Part shown: in pieces, positions 26,345 to 34,580 of the stretch
Numbering within the stretch: the stretch's first letter is position 1
How the letters are laid out: each line of letters opens with the position of its first letter
DNA from: CAZRVH01 sp964624905
Lineage (GTDB): Bacteria; Patescibacteriota; Gracilibacteria; Peribacterales; Peribacteraceae
Assembly (NCBI GenBank): GCA_964624905.1
Contig: CAZUYK010000001.1
Coordinates: 1 to 64,000, forward strand
Direction: 5' to 3'
Length of the DNA stretch: 64,000 nt
Notes under the pieces: model-generated
Seen by the model: only the letters and a program-made list of their open reading frames with translations
What the model was told of the DNA's origin: nothing
Databases searched by the model: none
Translations under genes and position numbers: made by a program

Positions 26345-27199
26345 ATGAACACCCCTCAAATAAGCATCGTCATCCCCTGCTACAACGAACGGGAGTATAT
26401 CCGCGACACCGCCATGCGCGTGCTCGACGCCTTCTCCGAAAAAGAGATCGAAATCGTGATCGTCGATGACGGAAGCCACGACGGCTCCTACGAAGTACTG
26501 TTGGAATTGCAAAAGGAAGAACCTCGCGTTCGCGCTTTGAAACACGAGAAAAACCGCGGAAAGGGCGCAGCTATACGAACCGGGGTTGCCGCAGCGAACG
26601 GCGATACCATCGGCTTCATCGACGGCGACGGCGAAGTCGACCCCCAATACCTGGTCGAAGCGGTCACGATAGTGCGTGAGTCCGACTACGTGGATATCGT
26701 CATCGGAAACCGCTACATGATCCCAAACGGCTACAAGACGACGACTGTCCGTCGCCTCTACAGCCATATATACCGCCTGATGAACTGGATTTTGTTCGCA
26801 TTGCCCTGGAAGGACACTCAAGCAGGCCTGAAGGCATTTAGAAGCTCCGTCGCGAAGGACCTTTTCTCCCTCTCTGACATTCACGGATACGCGTTCGACA
26901 TCGATATCCTAGCCCATGCCCACCTGAAGCGATTGCGCGTGGAGGAACTTCCCATAGTACAGACCCTAAAAGGCCAAAGCACGATTACGAAGCGGCACAT
27001 CTTGCGCATGATCGTGGATACCGCAGAAACATACCGCAGGTTCACGAAGGATGAATGGCGCAGCCTGCGTGCGCGTCACAACCCCGCACTGCTTTTCCCC
27101 TTCCTAGCCCGCCAACTCCTTGCCATGCCGACCGCTGTCGCCGCCTGGCTCTGCGCAAAGGTAGGTTTGCTTGTCTTATCAAAGACGCATAGACAATAA
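26345..27199 (+). CDS. GT2 family glycosyltransferase, polyprenyl-phosphate type
   Basis: 284 aa, last gene of the surface-glycan operon. QISIVIPCYNEREYI opens the GT-A domain, IVDDGSHDGSYEVL binds the nucleotide, GFIDGDGEVD holds the metal. NRGKGAAIRTGVAAANGD and DTQAGLKAFRSSVAKDLF are typical of the dolichyl-phosphate glucose/mannose synthase branch. The last ~35 residues (LLFPFLARQLLAMPTAVAAW) are hydrophobic and may lie on the membrane. It would make the polyprenyl-phosphate sugar that the GT-C enzymes of this region use. Different from the gene at 3689-4432, with only family-level similarity. Confidence 0.88.
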   Translation: MNTPQISIVIPCYNEREYIRDTAMRVLDAFSEKEIEIVIVDDGSHDGSYEVLLELQKEEPRVRALKHEKNRGKGAAIRTGVAAANGDTIGFIDGDGEVDPQYLVEAVTIVRESDYVDIVIGNRYMIPNGYKTTTVRRLYSHIYRLMNWILFALPWKDTQAGLKAFRSSVAKDLFSLSDIHGYAFDIDILAHAHLKRLRVEELPIVQTLKGQSTITKRHILRMIVDTAETYRRFTKDEWRSLRARHNPALLFPFLARQLLAMPTAVAAWLCAKVGLLVLSKTHRQ

Positions 27200-27214
27200 A
27201 TTCATAAAAAAGCG

Positions 27215-27220
27215 ATAGAA
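27215..27220 (+). promoter_or_regulatory. Possible -10 box TAGAAT for the ncRNA
   Basis: TAGAAT 15 bases after the GT2 stop; a start near 27227 would give an RNA of ~560 bases ending at the terminator at 27785. Weak on its own. Confidence 0.35.
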
Positions 27221-27276
27221 TGGATAGGAACCGAGAAACGTCGAATCTCTTTTGTGTACTGAACACAAATTATATT

Positions 27277-27292
27277 CAAACAATATTGTTTG
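27277..27292. promoter_or_regulatory. 16-base perfect palindrome
   Basis: CAAACAAT followed directly by ATTGTTTG. Lies in the 5' part of the ncRNA region; could be a protein-binding operator or a small hairpin. Confidence 0.4.
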
Positions 27293-27760
27293 GTTCTTGG
27301 TAGTCGCAGAAGTTGCCTATAAATCAACTGCTGCGTACAGTGACGTGATTTGCACAGAGCAGGTCATCGCCCCTTCCCACCACCGACCACACAGAGAGAG
27401 TTGTCGTCATACGAGTTCACGCTCGTTCCCCCGGGCCAACATTTGCACCCTTTTGCATTTCACCGAGACGGAACGTGATCCGCTGATCCTTGTGATGACA
27501 ACCCTCTCTGCTTTGCAAGGAACGTCCGCCCTCCAGAGGTATGGAAGGCGCGGCGCACCCCACTTCTCCCCAGTGTTCCCTTTGGACGCAAGTCCTCATG
27601 GCGGACCGGTCCGGGGACTTCGGTAGGTTCCGAGGAGAAACAAGAAACCAGAGCAAGGCAGCGACGCGGGATACCTCCCCATCGCACATCCACACAAAAC
27701 AGCGGCTCAATGCTCCAAAGAGCATCGATAGCCGCACCGGATGACGCAAACACACAGACA

Positions 27761-27785
27761 AAAGTCCGAGGAATCGGGCTTTTTT
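27761..27785 (+). terminator. Rho-independent terminator of the ncRNA
   Basis: AGTCCGA-GGAA-TCGGGCT hairpin (one G-U pair) followed by five to six T. Marks the plus strand as the transcribed strand of the 27.2-27.8 kb region. Confidence 0.75.
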
Positions 27786-27854
27786 CTTATCTGCGAAAAA
27801 CAGTCGCAAAGGTAGTATTCGGCTTCATCTTCTTGAAAAAGGGCTTATCCTTGC

Positions 27855-27860
27855 TATCAT
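27855..27860 (+). promoter_or_regulatory. Extended -10 TGC-TATCAT, leaderless type
   Basis: TTGC-TATCAT ends 8 bases before ATG 27869. Confidence 0.55.
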
Positions 27861-27868
27861 CCCTTGCT

Positions 27869-28405
27869 ATGAACAACCAGCCCAACCAGAACAACGCCTT
27901 CGCGCACCTGTTCAAAAACGCGCCTCAGCCGCGCCCAACTCCCCCGCCCGCCGCGAGCATGAATCCTCCGACGGAGCAGGAACAGCACAAGCCGACCTCC
28001 GCCGAAACGGGAGGACTGGAAGCAACCGCCGTGACGAAACTCCCCGCGTCCAAGGAACCGATGGTGCAGGGTGTGCCGAACATGCCCCTCGAACAGGACC
28101 GCCCCGCCATGCCGAAGCCCAGGGCGGCGGACTTCGGTATCGTTCCCAAGAAGCGGAAGGTGAAGCCTGCGAAAAAGAAGGCGAAAAAGCCGGCCAAGAA
28201 AGCGAAAAAGGCTACGAAGAAGATCGTAAAAAAGAGCAAGATCAAGCCAAAAAAGAAGGTTTTGAAAAAAGCGGCAAAAAAGAAAATGCCGAAGAAATCG
28301 ACGATGAAAAAAGGAAAGAAGCCGGCAAAGAAGAGGGCAATCAAGAAAGCGAAGAAGGCTCCCGCCAAAAAGAAGAAAGCCCAGAAGGGTAAGAAGCGCC
28401 GCTAA
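27869..28405 (+). CDS. Lysine/alanine-rich histone H1-like basic protein, 178 aa
   Basis: Start ATG 27869 is set by the TATCAT box 8 bases before; longer frames run into the ncRNA. Residues 1-90 are polar and Pro/Gln/Asn-rich without predicted fold. Residues ~93-178 are about half lysine, with PAKKKAKKPAKKAKKATKK-type repeats, no acidic residue and no aromatic one. Such tails bind nucleic acid without sequence specificity, as in H1-like HctB, AlgP or mycobacterial HupB tails. Probable nucleoid- or RNA-binding protein. The repeats are codon-degenerate, so this is not a recent tandem DNA repeat. Confidence 0.75.
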   Translation: MNNQPNQNNAFAHLFKNAPQPRPTPPPAASMNPPTEQEQHKPTSAETGGLEATAVTKLPASKEPMVQGVPNMPLEQDRPAMPKPRAADFGIVPKKRKVKPAKKKAKKPAKKAKKATKKIVKKSKIKPKKKVLKKAAKKKMPKKSTMKKGKKPAKKRAIKKAKKAPAKKKKAQKGKKRR

Positions 28406-28426
28406 AAAAGAGACAGTGTCATAAAG

Positions 28427-28463
28427 AGAGGGGCTCTGCGTCAGCAATGACGCGGAGCTTCTC
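28427..28463 (+). terminator. Strong hairpin between lysine-rich gene and GlsB-like gene
   Basis: GAG-GGCTC-GCGTCA pairs with TGACGC-GAGC-CTC around a GCAA tetraloop. The following bases are ATTTCCTTCC, not a clean T run, so it may be a weak terminator or a stabilising leader hairpin of the next gene. Confidence 0.5.
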
Positions 28464-28482
28464 ATTTCCTTCCCCTCTCATC

Positions 28483-28731
28483 ATGGACATCGTCTGGTTT
28501 CTCATCATCGGCGCAGTTGCCGGCTGGATCGCCGGTGAAATTGTTCGCGGCGACGGTTTTGGACTCGTCGGGAACATTGTGGTTGGTATTGTGGGAGCAG
28601 TCATCGGAGGCTTCCTCTTCGGTATCCTCGGCATCAGCGCATACGGTCTTACGGGTTCGCTCGTAATGGCAGTAGTCGGCGCGGTCGTGCTCCTGTTCCT
28701 GCTCAACATGTTCCGCAGCCGTAGCGTCTAA
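28483..28731 (+). CDS. GlsB/YeaQ/YmgE-family (transglycosylase-associated) membrane protein
   Basis: 82 aa. MDIVWFLIIGAVAGWIAGEI starts the first of three TM segments; GNIVVGIVGAVIGGFLFGIL and LTGSLVMAVVGAVVLLFLLN are the others. Gly/Ala-rich helices and length match the YeaQ/YmgE family, small stress-linked inner-membrane proteins of unknown mechanism. Start ATG 28483 chosen because the frame upstream (28447) crosses the hairpin. A terminator follows at 28814. Confidence 0.85.
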   Translation: MDIVWFLIIGAVAGWIAGEIVRGDGFGLVGNIVVGIVGAVIGGFLFGILGISAYGLTGSLVMAVVGAVVLLFLLNMFRSRSV

Positions 28732-28813
28732 TGCCAATCTATGAACGCGAAGCCCCGTACCCAACGTAGTACGCGGCACAGTGTGTAAAGGAAAATAGTC
28801 ATTCTGAATGACT

Positions 28814-28842
28814 AATGGAGGGCATATACGTCCTCCATTTTC
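28814..28842 (+). terminator. Rho-independent terminator after GlsB-like gene
   Basis: AATGGAGG pairs with CCTCCATT around a 10-base loop and is followed by TTC. Confidence 0.7.
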
Positions 28843-28866
28843 AAAATCAGAATAGAAACAATATTA

Positions 28867-28905
28867 GACCATCCATTTATTATCTGAATAGTCCTCTGGA
28901 TGGTC
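28867..28905. promoter_or_regulatory. Inverted repeat upstream of glycogen-operon promoter (possible operator)
   Basis: GACCATCCA (28867-28875) and TGGATGGTC (28897-28905) are perfect 9-base inverted repeats, ending 19 bases before the TATAAT box at 28924, i.e. covering the -35 area. No T run follows, so it is not a terminator. Confidence 0.5.
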
Positions 28906-28923
28906 GAGAATTGGCATTTCTGC

Positions 28924-28929
28924 TATAAT
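28924..28929 (+). promoter_or_regulatory. Extended -10 promoter TGC-TATAAT of the alpha-glucan operon
   Basis: TCTGC-TATAAT, 37 bases before ATG 28967, with an A-rich leader end (ACAAAAACAAAAAAA) that matches the leader at 18544. Confidence 0.7.
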
Positions 28930-28966
28930 AACTGGATTTAACGCACGTCACACAAAAACAAAAAAA

Positions 28967-30205
28967 ATGCCCGTTCACTCGCTCATGTTCGGCTGGGAAT
29001 ATCCCCCCTTCCATACCGGAGGGTTGGGCGTTGCCTGCCAGGGACTCGTGAAGGGGCTTTTGGAAAACGGCGTGAAGGTCACGCTCGTGTTGCCGATGGA
29101 CGTGACGAAACATCCCGAGGCCGAGTACCTCCGCGGGCCGACGACGGAAACGGCGCCGGTGATCCGCTTCGTGCCCAGCGCCCTGCAACCGTACGAAGGG
29201 ATCGAGGCGTTCGAAGCGCGCATGGTGCGCGAAGGCAAGGCTGCGGGGCCCGCCGTGCAGGACCTGTACGGACCGGACCTGGGCGAAGCCGTGAAACGCT
29301 ACGCCGAGATGAGCGTCACGATGACGCACGACGTGGAAGCGGATGTGATCCACTGCCACGACTGGATGACCTATGAGGCAGGAATCAGGGCCAAGGAACA
29401 CCATCAGATTCCCCTCGTGGTCCACATCCACGCGACGGAATTCGACCGCACCGACTTCAAGCCGAACCAGTGGATCTACGACCAGGAACGCCGCGGTTTC
29501 CATGCGGCGGACAAGATCATCGCGGTGAGCAACTACACGAAAAGCCTCCTCGTGAACCACTACGGCGTGAGCCCGGACAAGATCGAGGTGGTGTACAACG
29601 GACACGAATCCAAGGGCCCCGTGTCGATGACCGTGGACCCGATGGTCTGCGAGAAGCGCAAGGAGGTACCGCTCGTGCTGTTCCTGGGACGCCTCACCGT
29701 GCAGAAGAATCCGGTGCAGTTCCTGAACGTCGCGAAGGCCATCCATGAGCATCGCCCCGACGTGCAGTTCGTCATGGCCGGCGAAGGCAACATGTTGGAA
29801 GAACTCCTGGATAAAACCTGCGAACTCGGACTCGCGGAGAACGTGATCTTCACGGGAAAGGTGAGCCGCAAGGAAGCCGACCACCTGTACAAGCACGCAA
29901 GCTGCTTCGTGATGCCGTCACTCTCGGAGCCGTTCGGACTCGTGGCGTTGGAAGCGATCTCCCACGGCGTCCCGGTGGTATTGAGCAAGCAGTCCGGAGC
30001 AGCCGAAGTCTGCGAACATTCCTTCAAAGTGGACTTCTGGGACACCGATTACATGGCCGACTGCATCCTGACGATCCTGCGCGAGGATCCCCTCTCCGAG
30101 CAGCTCAGATCCGAAGCCCCCCACGTCTTGAACCGCCTCACCTGGAAGAACCAGGCCGCCAAGGTGCAATCCGTTTACCACGACACCCTTTCTTCCTCCC
30201 TCTGA
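28967..30205 (+). CDS. GT4/GT5 glycosyltransferase, glycogen synthase-like
   Basis: 412 aa, GT-B fold. FGWEYPPFHTGGLGVACQGL at the N terminus is the starch/glycogen synthase donor loop (KTGGL variant HTGGLG), seen in archaeal and CPR synthases. VIHCHDWMTYEAGI, AVSNYTKSLL, LFLGRLTVQKNP and the E-x7-E site EPFGLVALEA complete the family pattern. It elongates alpha-1,4-glucan from ADP- or UDP-glucose, or makes a short related glucan. First gene of an operon with GH57 and GH15 genes (spacings 1 and 3 bases), so its product is handled by these enzymes. The first ~45 residues lack extra domains. Confidence 0.88.
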   Translation: MPVHSLMFGWEYPPFHTGGLGVACQGLVKGLLENGVKVTLVLPMDVTKHPEAEYLRGPTTETAPVIRFVPSALQPYEGIEAFEARMVREGKAAGPAVQDLYGPDLGEAVKRYAEMSVTMTHDVEADVIHCHDWMTYEAGIRAKEHHQIPLVVHIHATEFDRTDFKPNQWIYDQERRGFHAADKIIAVSNYTKSLLVNHYGVSPDKIEVVYNGHESKGPVSMTVDPMVCEKRKEVPLVLFLGRLTVQKNPVQFLNVAKAIHEHRPDVQFVMAGEGNMLEELLDKTCELGLAENVIFTGKVSRKEADHLYKHASCFVMPSLSEPFGLVALEAISHGVPVVLSKQSGAAEVCEHSFKVDFWDTDYMADCILTILREDPLSEQLRSEAPHVLNRLTWKNQAAKVQSVYHDTLSSSL

Positions 30206-30206
30206 T

Positions 30207-31547
30207 ATGGCAAAGCAGATTTGTTTCTACTTCCAGGTACACCAGCCGTACCGCCTCCGGGACCTTCGCTACCGCGACGTGACCGATGCGAAAGCAGAGC
30301 TCTTCGATGAGGAGAACAATCGCAAGATCTTCCGCAAGGTCGCCGAGAAGTGCTACCTCCCGACGAACAAACTGATGCTCAAGCTCGTGCAGGAGCATCC
30401 CGAGTTCCATATCTCCTACTCCCTCTCGGGCGTGTTCCTGGACCAGTGCAAGGAGTTCGGGGAGGACGTCCTGGACTCGTTCAAGGCGCTCGCCGCGACG
30501 GGAAAAGTGGAATTCCTCGCCGAGACGTACTACCACTCGCTGTCCTCCATCAAGTCTTTGGAAGAGTTCTGCACGCAGGTGAAGAAGCACGTGAAGGCGA
30601 TCGAGACGCTCTTCGGCCAGACGCCCAGCGTCTTCCGCAATACCGAGCTTATCTTCAACAACGAAATCGCCCAGATGGTGCGCCTCATGGGATTCAAGGG
30701 AATCATCGCGGAGGGTGCCGACCACGTGCTGCGCAACCAGAGCCCGAACCACCCGTACACGCCGCCGGATTTCCAAATTCCCAAGGCGAACGAAGCGATC
30801 ATCAAGAAGTTCCGCCCGCTCAAGACGCATTCGGAGAGCATCCACATCCTCCTGAAGAACTACAAGCTCTCGGACGACGTGGCTTTCCGCTTCTCCGACA
30901 AGAACTGGGCATGCCACCCGCTGCACTCCGACACCTACGCGGACTGGCTATCCCAGGTCGACGGCCACAGCGTGAACCTTTTCATGGACTACGAGACGTT
31001 CGGCGAGCACCAGTGGGAACACACGGGCATCTTCCAGTTCGTGGAAAGCCTGCCCCACATGCTGAAGCAAAAGAACATCCGCGCGGCCACGCCCAGCATG
31101 ATAATCGATGATTGGAACAAGGAATGGCACACCCCGACCTACGACGTGCATAACCACATCTCCTGGGCGGACAGCGAACGCGACCTCTCCGCCTGGCAGG
31201 GCAACCACATCCAGAAGGCCGCGCTTAACGCGATCTACGCGATTGAGAAGGCCGTGAAGGCAACCAAAAACCAAGATCTGATCGAGCAGTGGAGGAAGCT
31301 CCAGACGTCCGATCACTTCTACTACATGTGCACCAAGTTCTGGGCCGACGGCGACGTCCATAAGTACTTCAGCCCGTACGATTCGCCCTACGAGGCATAC
31401 CGACGTTTCAGCCACGCGCTCGCCGCCCTGAAGACGAAGGTGACCGCCCCGACAAAGACCGGAACCTCGACAGCGACCATCAAAACCAAGACGAAAAAGA
31501 AAGCCTCCTCCTCTAGCAAAGCCAAGAAGCTACAAGCTACTTCCTAA
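30207..31547 (+). CDS. GH57 alpha-amylase / branching-type glycoside hydrolase
   Basis: 446 aa. ICFYFQVHQPYRLRD is the GH57 start motif (HQP). The catalytic nucleophile is Glu147 in FRNTELIFNN and the acid/base is Asp261 in FMDYETFGEHQW; both are intact. CHPLHSDTYADWL and the closing SDHFYYMCTKFWADGDVHKY are also family motifs. No signal peptide, so it acts on cytoplasmic alpha-glucan. The last ~40 residues are a Thr/Lys/Ser-rich low-complexity tail (TKTGTSTATIKTKTKKKASS). GH57 includes amylases, 4-alpha-glucanotransferases and branching enzymes; the motifs fit the alpha-amylase branch best. Confidence 0.9.
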   Translation: MAKQICFYFQVHQPYRLRDLRYRDVTDAKAELFDEENNRKIFRKVAEKCYLPTNKLMLKLVQEHPEFHISYSLSGVFLDQCKEFGEDVLDSFKALAATGKVEFLAETYYHSLSSIKSLEEFCTQVKKHVKAIETLFGQTPSVFRNTELIFNNEIAQMVRLMGFKGIIAEGADHVLRNQSPNHPYTPPDFQIPKANEAIIKKFRPLKTHSESIHILLKNYKLSDDVAFRFSDKNWACHPLHSDTYADWLSQVDGHSVNLFMDYETFGEHQWEHTGIFQFVESLPHMLKQKNIRAATPSMIIDDWNKEWHTPTYDVHNHISWADSERDLSAWQGNHIQKAALNAIYAIEKAVKATKNQDLIEQWRKLQTSDHFYYMCTKFWADGDVHKYFSPYDSPYEAYRRFSHALAALKTKVTAPTKTGTSTATIKTKTKKKASSSSKAKKLQATS

Positions 31548-31550
31548 CCT

Positions 31551-33608
31551 ATGCCACGCTCCCTCGTCCTCGGCAACGGCACCATGCTCGCGACGTTCGA
31601 TGAACGCCTGCAGATGCGCGACTTCTACTTCCCCTACGTGGGAATGGAAGACCATACGACGTACAAGAAGGTCCACCGCGTCGGCGTGATGGTGGAGGGC
31701 AAGGGATTCGCCTGGTTCGACGACCCGAGCTGGACCATGGATATCCAATACAAGGCAGAAACCCTCGTGAGCCAATCCCTCCTGAAGAACGACAAGCTCG
31801 GTATTTCGGTCGTCCTGGAAGACGCCGTGCACCCCGTGCACAACATCCTGCTGCGCCGCTTTACGATCAACGCGACGGACGGACAGGAGAAGACCGTGAA
31901 ACTCTTCTTCCATCACGATTTCTACATCTACGGAGACAAGCAGAAGGACACCGCCTTCTACGAACCGTACACGAACAGCGTCATCCACTACCGCGAGAAG
32001 CGCTACTTCCTCATCGGCGGCGACAGCAACAAGCCGACGGAATGCTTCGCAGGACACAAGGGCGGCATGTACGACACGATCCTCCACAGCCGTAAGCAAA
32101 CGGGAAGCTGCGGCATCGCCTCGTTCACCGTGGGAAAGACGGAATACCGCGGGCTGGAAGGAACGTGGAAGGACGCCGAGGACGGCATCCTGAGCCAACA
32201 CCCCATCGAACAGGGTTCGGTGGACTCAACGGTCGCCCTGCACGTATTCGTGAAGCCGGGCGAGGAGACGGTGGCAACCATGTGGCTGTGCGTCGGAAAG
32301 ACGCTGGACGACGTCATCCAGCTCCAGCAGAAGACGCTCGATGAAACGCCCGATCGCCTGTTCCGCAACACGACGAACTACTGGAAGAGTTGGGCCAACA
32401 AGAACCGCCGCGAGTTCGGCTCGCTGGGCAAAGACATCGTGGACCTCTACAAGCGCAGCCTCCTGATGATCCGCATGAACTCCGACAACAACGGAGGCAT
32501 CATCGCGGCTACGGACAACGACATCATGGCGTTCAACCGCGACACGTACACCTACGTGTGGCCGCGCGACGGGGCGTTCGTATCCCTGGCCTTGGACAAG
32601 GCCGGATACGGGGAAATTTCCCGCCGCTTCTTCGACTTCTGCTGCAGGGTTCAAACACCGGACGGTTACCTGCTGCACAAATACAACCCTGACGGCTCCC
32701 TGGGGTCCTCCTGGCACGCCTGGTACAAGGACGGCGAATCCCAGCTGCCGATGCAGGAGGACGAAACCGCGCTCGTGCTGTACGCCATGTACAAACACTT
32801 CAAGCAGGGCCAGGACTTCGAGTTCCTGCAGAAGATGTACGAGACGTTCATCAAGAAGGCGGCTCAGTTCCTATGCGACTTCCGCGAAACGGAAACGGGC
32901 CTCCCCTTCCCCAGCTACGACCTGTGGGAGGAACGCCGCGCCGTGTTCACCTACACCACCGCGACCGTGATCGCCGGCCTCCATGCAGCTGCGCAGATGT
33001 CGCAGATGCTGGGACACCACCAGCACTCCGAACGCTACCAGGGCATCGCCGACGAAATGAAGCAGGCGCTCATGTTCCACCTCTACGACGAGAAGGAAGG
33101 ACGCTTCGTGAAGAGCATCAAGCGCAAGGACGGAAAAACCGTCGACCGCGACCTGACGCCCGACGCGAGCATCGCGGTCATCTGGAAACTGGAAATCCTC
33201 CCCGTAGACGACCCGCGCGTCATCAGCACCCAAACGCAGCTGCATGACCTCCTGACGGTGAAAACACCCGTGGGCGGCATGGCACGCTACACGGACGACT
33301 TCTACCACATCCCGGGCCAGCCGAGTGCCGAAGTGCCGGGCAACCCGTGGATCCTCACGACACTCTGGGACATGGAGTGGCGCATCCTGCGTGCCAAGAA
33401 CCTGGAGGAATTGCACGCTCTCAAGCCGACGTTCGACTGGGTCCTGAAATACGCCACCAAGACCGGCGTCCTGGCGGAGCAGCTGCATCCCTACGACGGA
33501 ACCCCTTTGTCCGTAGCACCGCTCACGTGGAGCCACGCGACTTTCGTGGATACGGTGTTGGCGTATGTCGAAAAAGAGAAAGAGTTGATGAGGGATGCGC
33601 ACGCGTGA
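31551..33608 (+). CDS. GH15 glucoamylase-family enzyme
   Basis: 685 aa, prokaryotic form: N-terminal beta-sandwich (residues ~1-270, from LVLGNGTMLATFDERLQMRD) and an (alpha/alpha)6 barrel. TYVWPRDGAFVSLAL (Arg339-Asp340) binds the sugar, SYDLWEER gives the catalytic acid Glu460, and LAEQLHPYDGTPLSVAPLTW gives the base Glu643. It releases glucose from the non-reducing ends of alpha-glucans, or acts on related oligosaccharides. No signal peptide. Last gene of the synthase-GH57-GH15 operon. With glgP it allows both phosphorolytic and hydrolytic use of stored glucan. Confidence 0.93.
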   Translation: MPRSLVLGNGTMLATFDERLQMRDFYFPYVGMEDHTTYKKVHRVGVMVEGKGFAWFDDPSWTMDIQYKAETLVSQSLLKNDKLGISVVLEDAVHPVHNILLRRFTINATDGQEKTVKLFFHHDFYIYGDKQKDTAFYEPYTNSVIHYREKRYFLIGGDSNKPTECFAGHKGGMYDTILHSRKQTGSCGIASFTVGKTEYRGLEGTWKDAEDGILSQHPIEQGSVDSTVALHVFVKPGEETVATMWLCVGKTLDDVIQLQQKTLDETPDRLFRNTTNYWKSWANKNRREFGSLGKDIVDLYKRSLLMIRMNSDNNGGIIAATDNDIMAFNRDTYTYVWPRDGAFVSLALDKAGYGEISRRFFDFCCRVQTPDGYLLHKYNPDGSLGSSWHAWYKDGESQLPMQEDETALVLYAMYKHFKQGQDFEFLQKMYETFIKKAAQFLCDFRETETGLPFPSYDLWEERRAVFTYTTATVIAGLHAAAQMSQMLGHHQHSERYQGIADEMKQALMFHLYDEKEGRFVKSIKRKDGKTVDRDLTPDASIAVIWKLEILPVDDPRVISTQTQLHDLLTVKTPVGGMARYTDDFYHIPGQPSAEVPGNPWILTTLWDMEWRILRAKNLEELHALKPTFDWVLKYATKTGVLAEQLHPYDGTPLSVAPLTWSHATFVDTVLAYVEKEKELMRDAHA

Positions 33609-33623
33609 TGAGAAGATAGGTTG

Positions 33624-33665
33624 GTAGGAAGTAGGGATTCCAAAACCTACCCACCTACTTCCTAC
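33624..33665. repeat. Inverted repeat GTAGGAAGTAGG, copy 1
   Basis: Perfect 12-base arms (33624-33635 and 33654-33665) just after the GH15 stop and before the next promoter. A related, longer imperfect repeat with the same words lies at 46258-46349. No T run, so not a standard terminator. Confidence 0.6.
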
Positions 33666-33679
33666 TGTCTCATTCGTGG

Positions 33680-33685
33680 TACACT
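33680..33685 (+). promoter_or_regulatory. -10 box TACACT, leaderless type
   Basis: TGG-TACACT ends 10 bases before ATG 33696 and excludes an in-frame TTG at 33621 that lies in the inverted repeat. Confidence 0.55.
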
Positions 33686-33695
33686 CATCTCCGCC

Positions 33696-34481
33696 ATGCG
33701 CCGTTTCGCGATCATCACCATCGTAACTCTCGCCCCTCTCACCTCTTTCGCCGCGGAAGAAACGAATACCGGGGTGTCTCTTTTCGAGCGGATCCATGCG
33801 CTTCGAACAAAGGTCGAGATACGCATTCCCGCAAACACGGGCGCACTGCTTCCGAATGTGGCGAAGCAGAAGGCATGGGACACGGAAAAATCACGACATG
33901 AGCAACGCATCTGGGAACTGAGGACGAAGTGCCGCGAAGAAATCCGCAAAGCGAACCGCGACACCATCGTGTCGAAATCCGCACAGTGTTTCCGAAGCGA
34001 CCTCATGGAAGAACTCGCACTGCGCCGCAAGGAGAAGCAGTTCATGGAATCCCTTCCGAGCGTCGACTCGGCGGTTCTTTCCGCGTATTCAAGCGCAGTG
34101 GACAAGTTGATGGACGCGCAGTCCGCGATCGTGGACGGCATCGATACTAACGTCTACTCGACCGTAGAGCTGTTGCAGACGGCGAAGCGCAAGCTGCGCG
34201 ACCAGTACCGCATCCCGTACTGGACGGCCTTCTTCCGCCTGTCCGCGGACCGGCTGGTTCCCTGGACCGCCTGGCAAGTCGGCCGAATGGACGAACTCCT
34301 GTCCAAGGAACCCGAAACGGCCGCCGATTCGCAGGTCGCATGCCTGGAAGAAACTATGAATTTGCTATCTATTGCCAATTCCTCTGCATTCGACACGGCC
34401 CTGACGTCACTAAAAACCGCCCTGGCCAAGAGCCGGGAGTGCGCCGCAACACTTCGTATTTTGGTCGAGACAGAAGGGTAG
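33696..34481 (+). CDS. Secreted helical protein of unknown function, 261 aa
   Basis: Signal peptide MRRFAIITIVTLAPLTSFAA with cleavage after FAA. The mature part is charged and helical with coiled-coil character (WDTEKSRHEQRIWELRTKCR, EEIRKANRDTIVSKSAQCF). Four cysteines at ~85, 104, 220 and 255 may form disulfides. No family recognised. It starts a new transcript after the GH15 gene. Confidence 0.7.
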   Translation: MRRFAIITIVTLAPLTSFAAEETNTGVSLFERIHALRTKVEIRIPANTGALLPNVAKQKAWDTEKSRHEQRIWELRTKCREEIRKANRDTIVSKSAQCFRSDLMEELALRRKEKQFMESLPSVDSAVLSAYSSAVDKLMDAQSAIVDGIDTNVYSTVELLQTAKRKLRDQYRIPYWTAFFRLSADRLVPWTAWQVGRMDELLSKEPETAADSQVACLEETMNLLSIANSSAFDTALTSLKTALAKSRECAATLRILVETEG

Positions 34482-34580
34482 GTTCCGGCCGGGAGATTTT
34501 GCCCGGTCTAGCATTACGACCTATTCCTAAAAATGTGACAATTCCCAGGGGTGGCACCAGGGGTCTAAGCTGCGCGACCC

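Larger units (their letters stand above)
27227..27785 (+). ncRNA. Structured non-coding RNA, copy 1 of a two-copy family
   Basis: 670 bases here have no convincing coding frame but many stems and a terminator on the plus strand. Upstream stems: TTTGTGT/ACACAAA (27251-27269), GCAGaAGTTG/CAACTgCTGC (27306-27334). Conserved box 1 CGCCCCTTCCCACCACC (27368-27384). An 18-base closing stem (27393-27410 with 27492-27509, one mismatch, two G-U pairs) encloses box 2 CTCGTTCCCCCGGG (27422-27435) and a TGCA/TGCA hairpin (27444-27457); CGTTCC/GGAACG also pairs inside. The same order of box 1, closing stem, box 2 and TTGC hairpin recurs at 47.8-48.0 kb. Downstream part has further stems (CGCC-TCCA/TGGA-GGCG, GGAC-GCAA-GTCC, CGGACCGGTCCG). 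Not RNase P, tmRNA or SRP RNA by their conserved cores. 5' end is a guess. Confidence 0.6.

Noticed and set aside
27252..27626. Protein-coding reading of the ncRNA region (124- and 130-codon frames on both strands)
   Set aside because: No start signals, no domain, atypical composition, and the stems and terminator explain the DNA better.
27227..27785. RNase P RNA, tmRNA or SRP RNA at 27.2-27.8 kb
   Set aside because: GAGCAAGGC and ACAGA words recall RNase P, but the GAAAGUCCGGGCU-type P4 core, the tmRNA tRNA-like ends and the SRP GGAAGGAAGCAG tip are all missing, and a second copy of the core exists.
28140..28400. Tandem DNA repeat or CRISPR-like array in the lysine-rich gene
   Set aside because: The AAG/AAA-rich pattern is coding repetition with changing codons and no fixed repeat-spacer unit.
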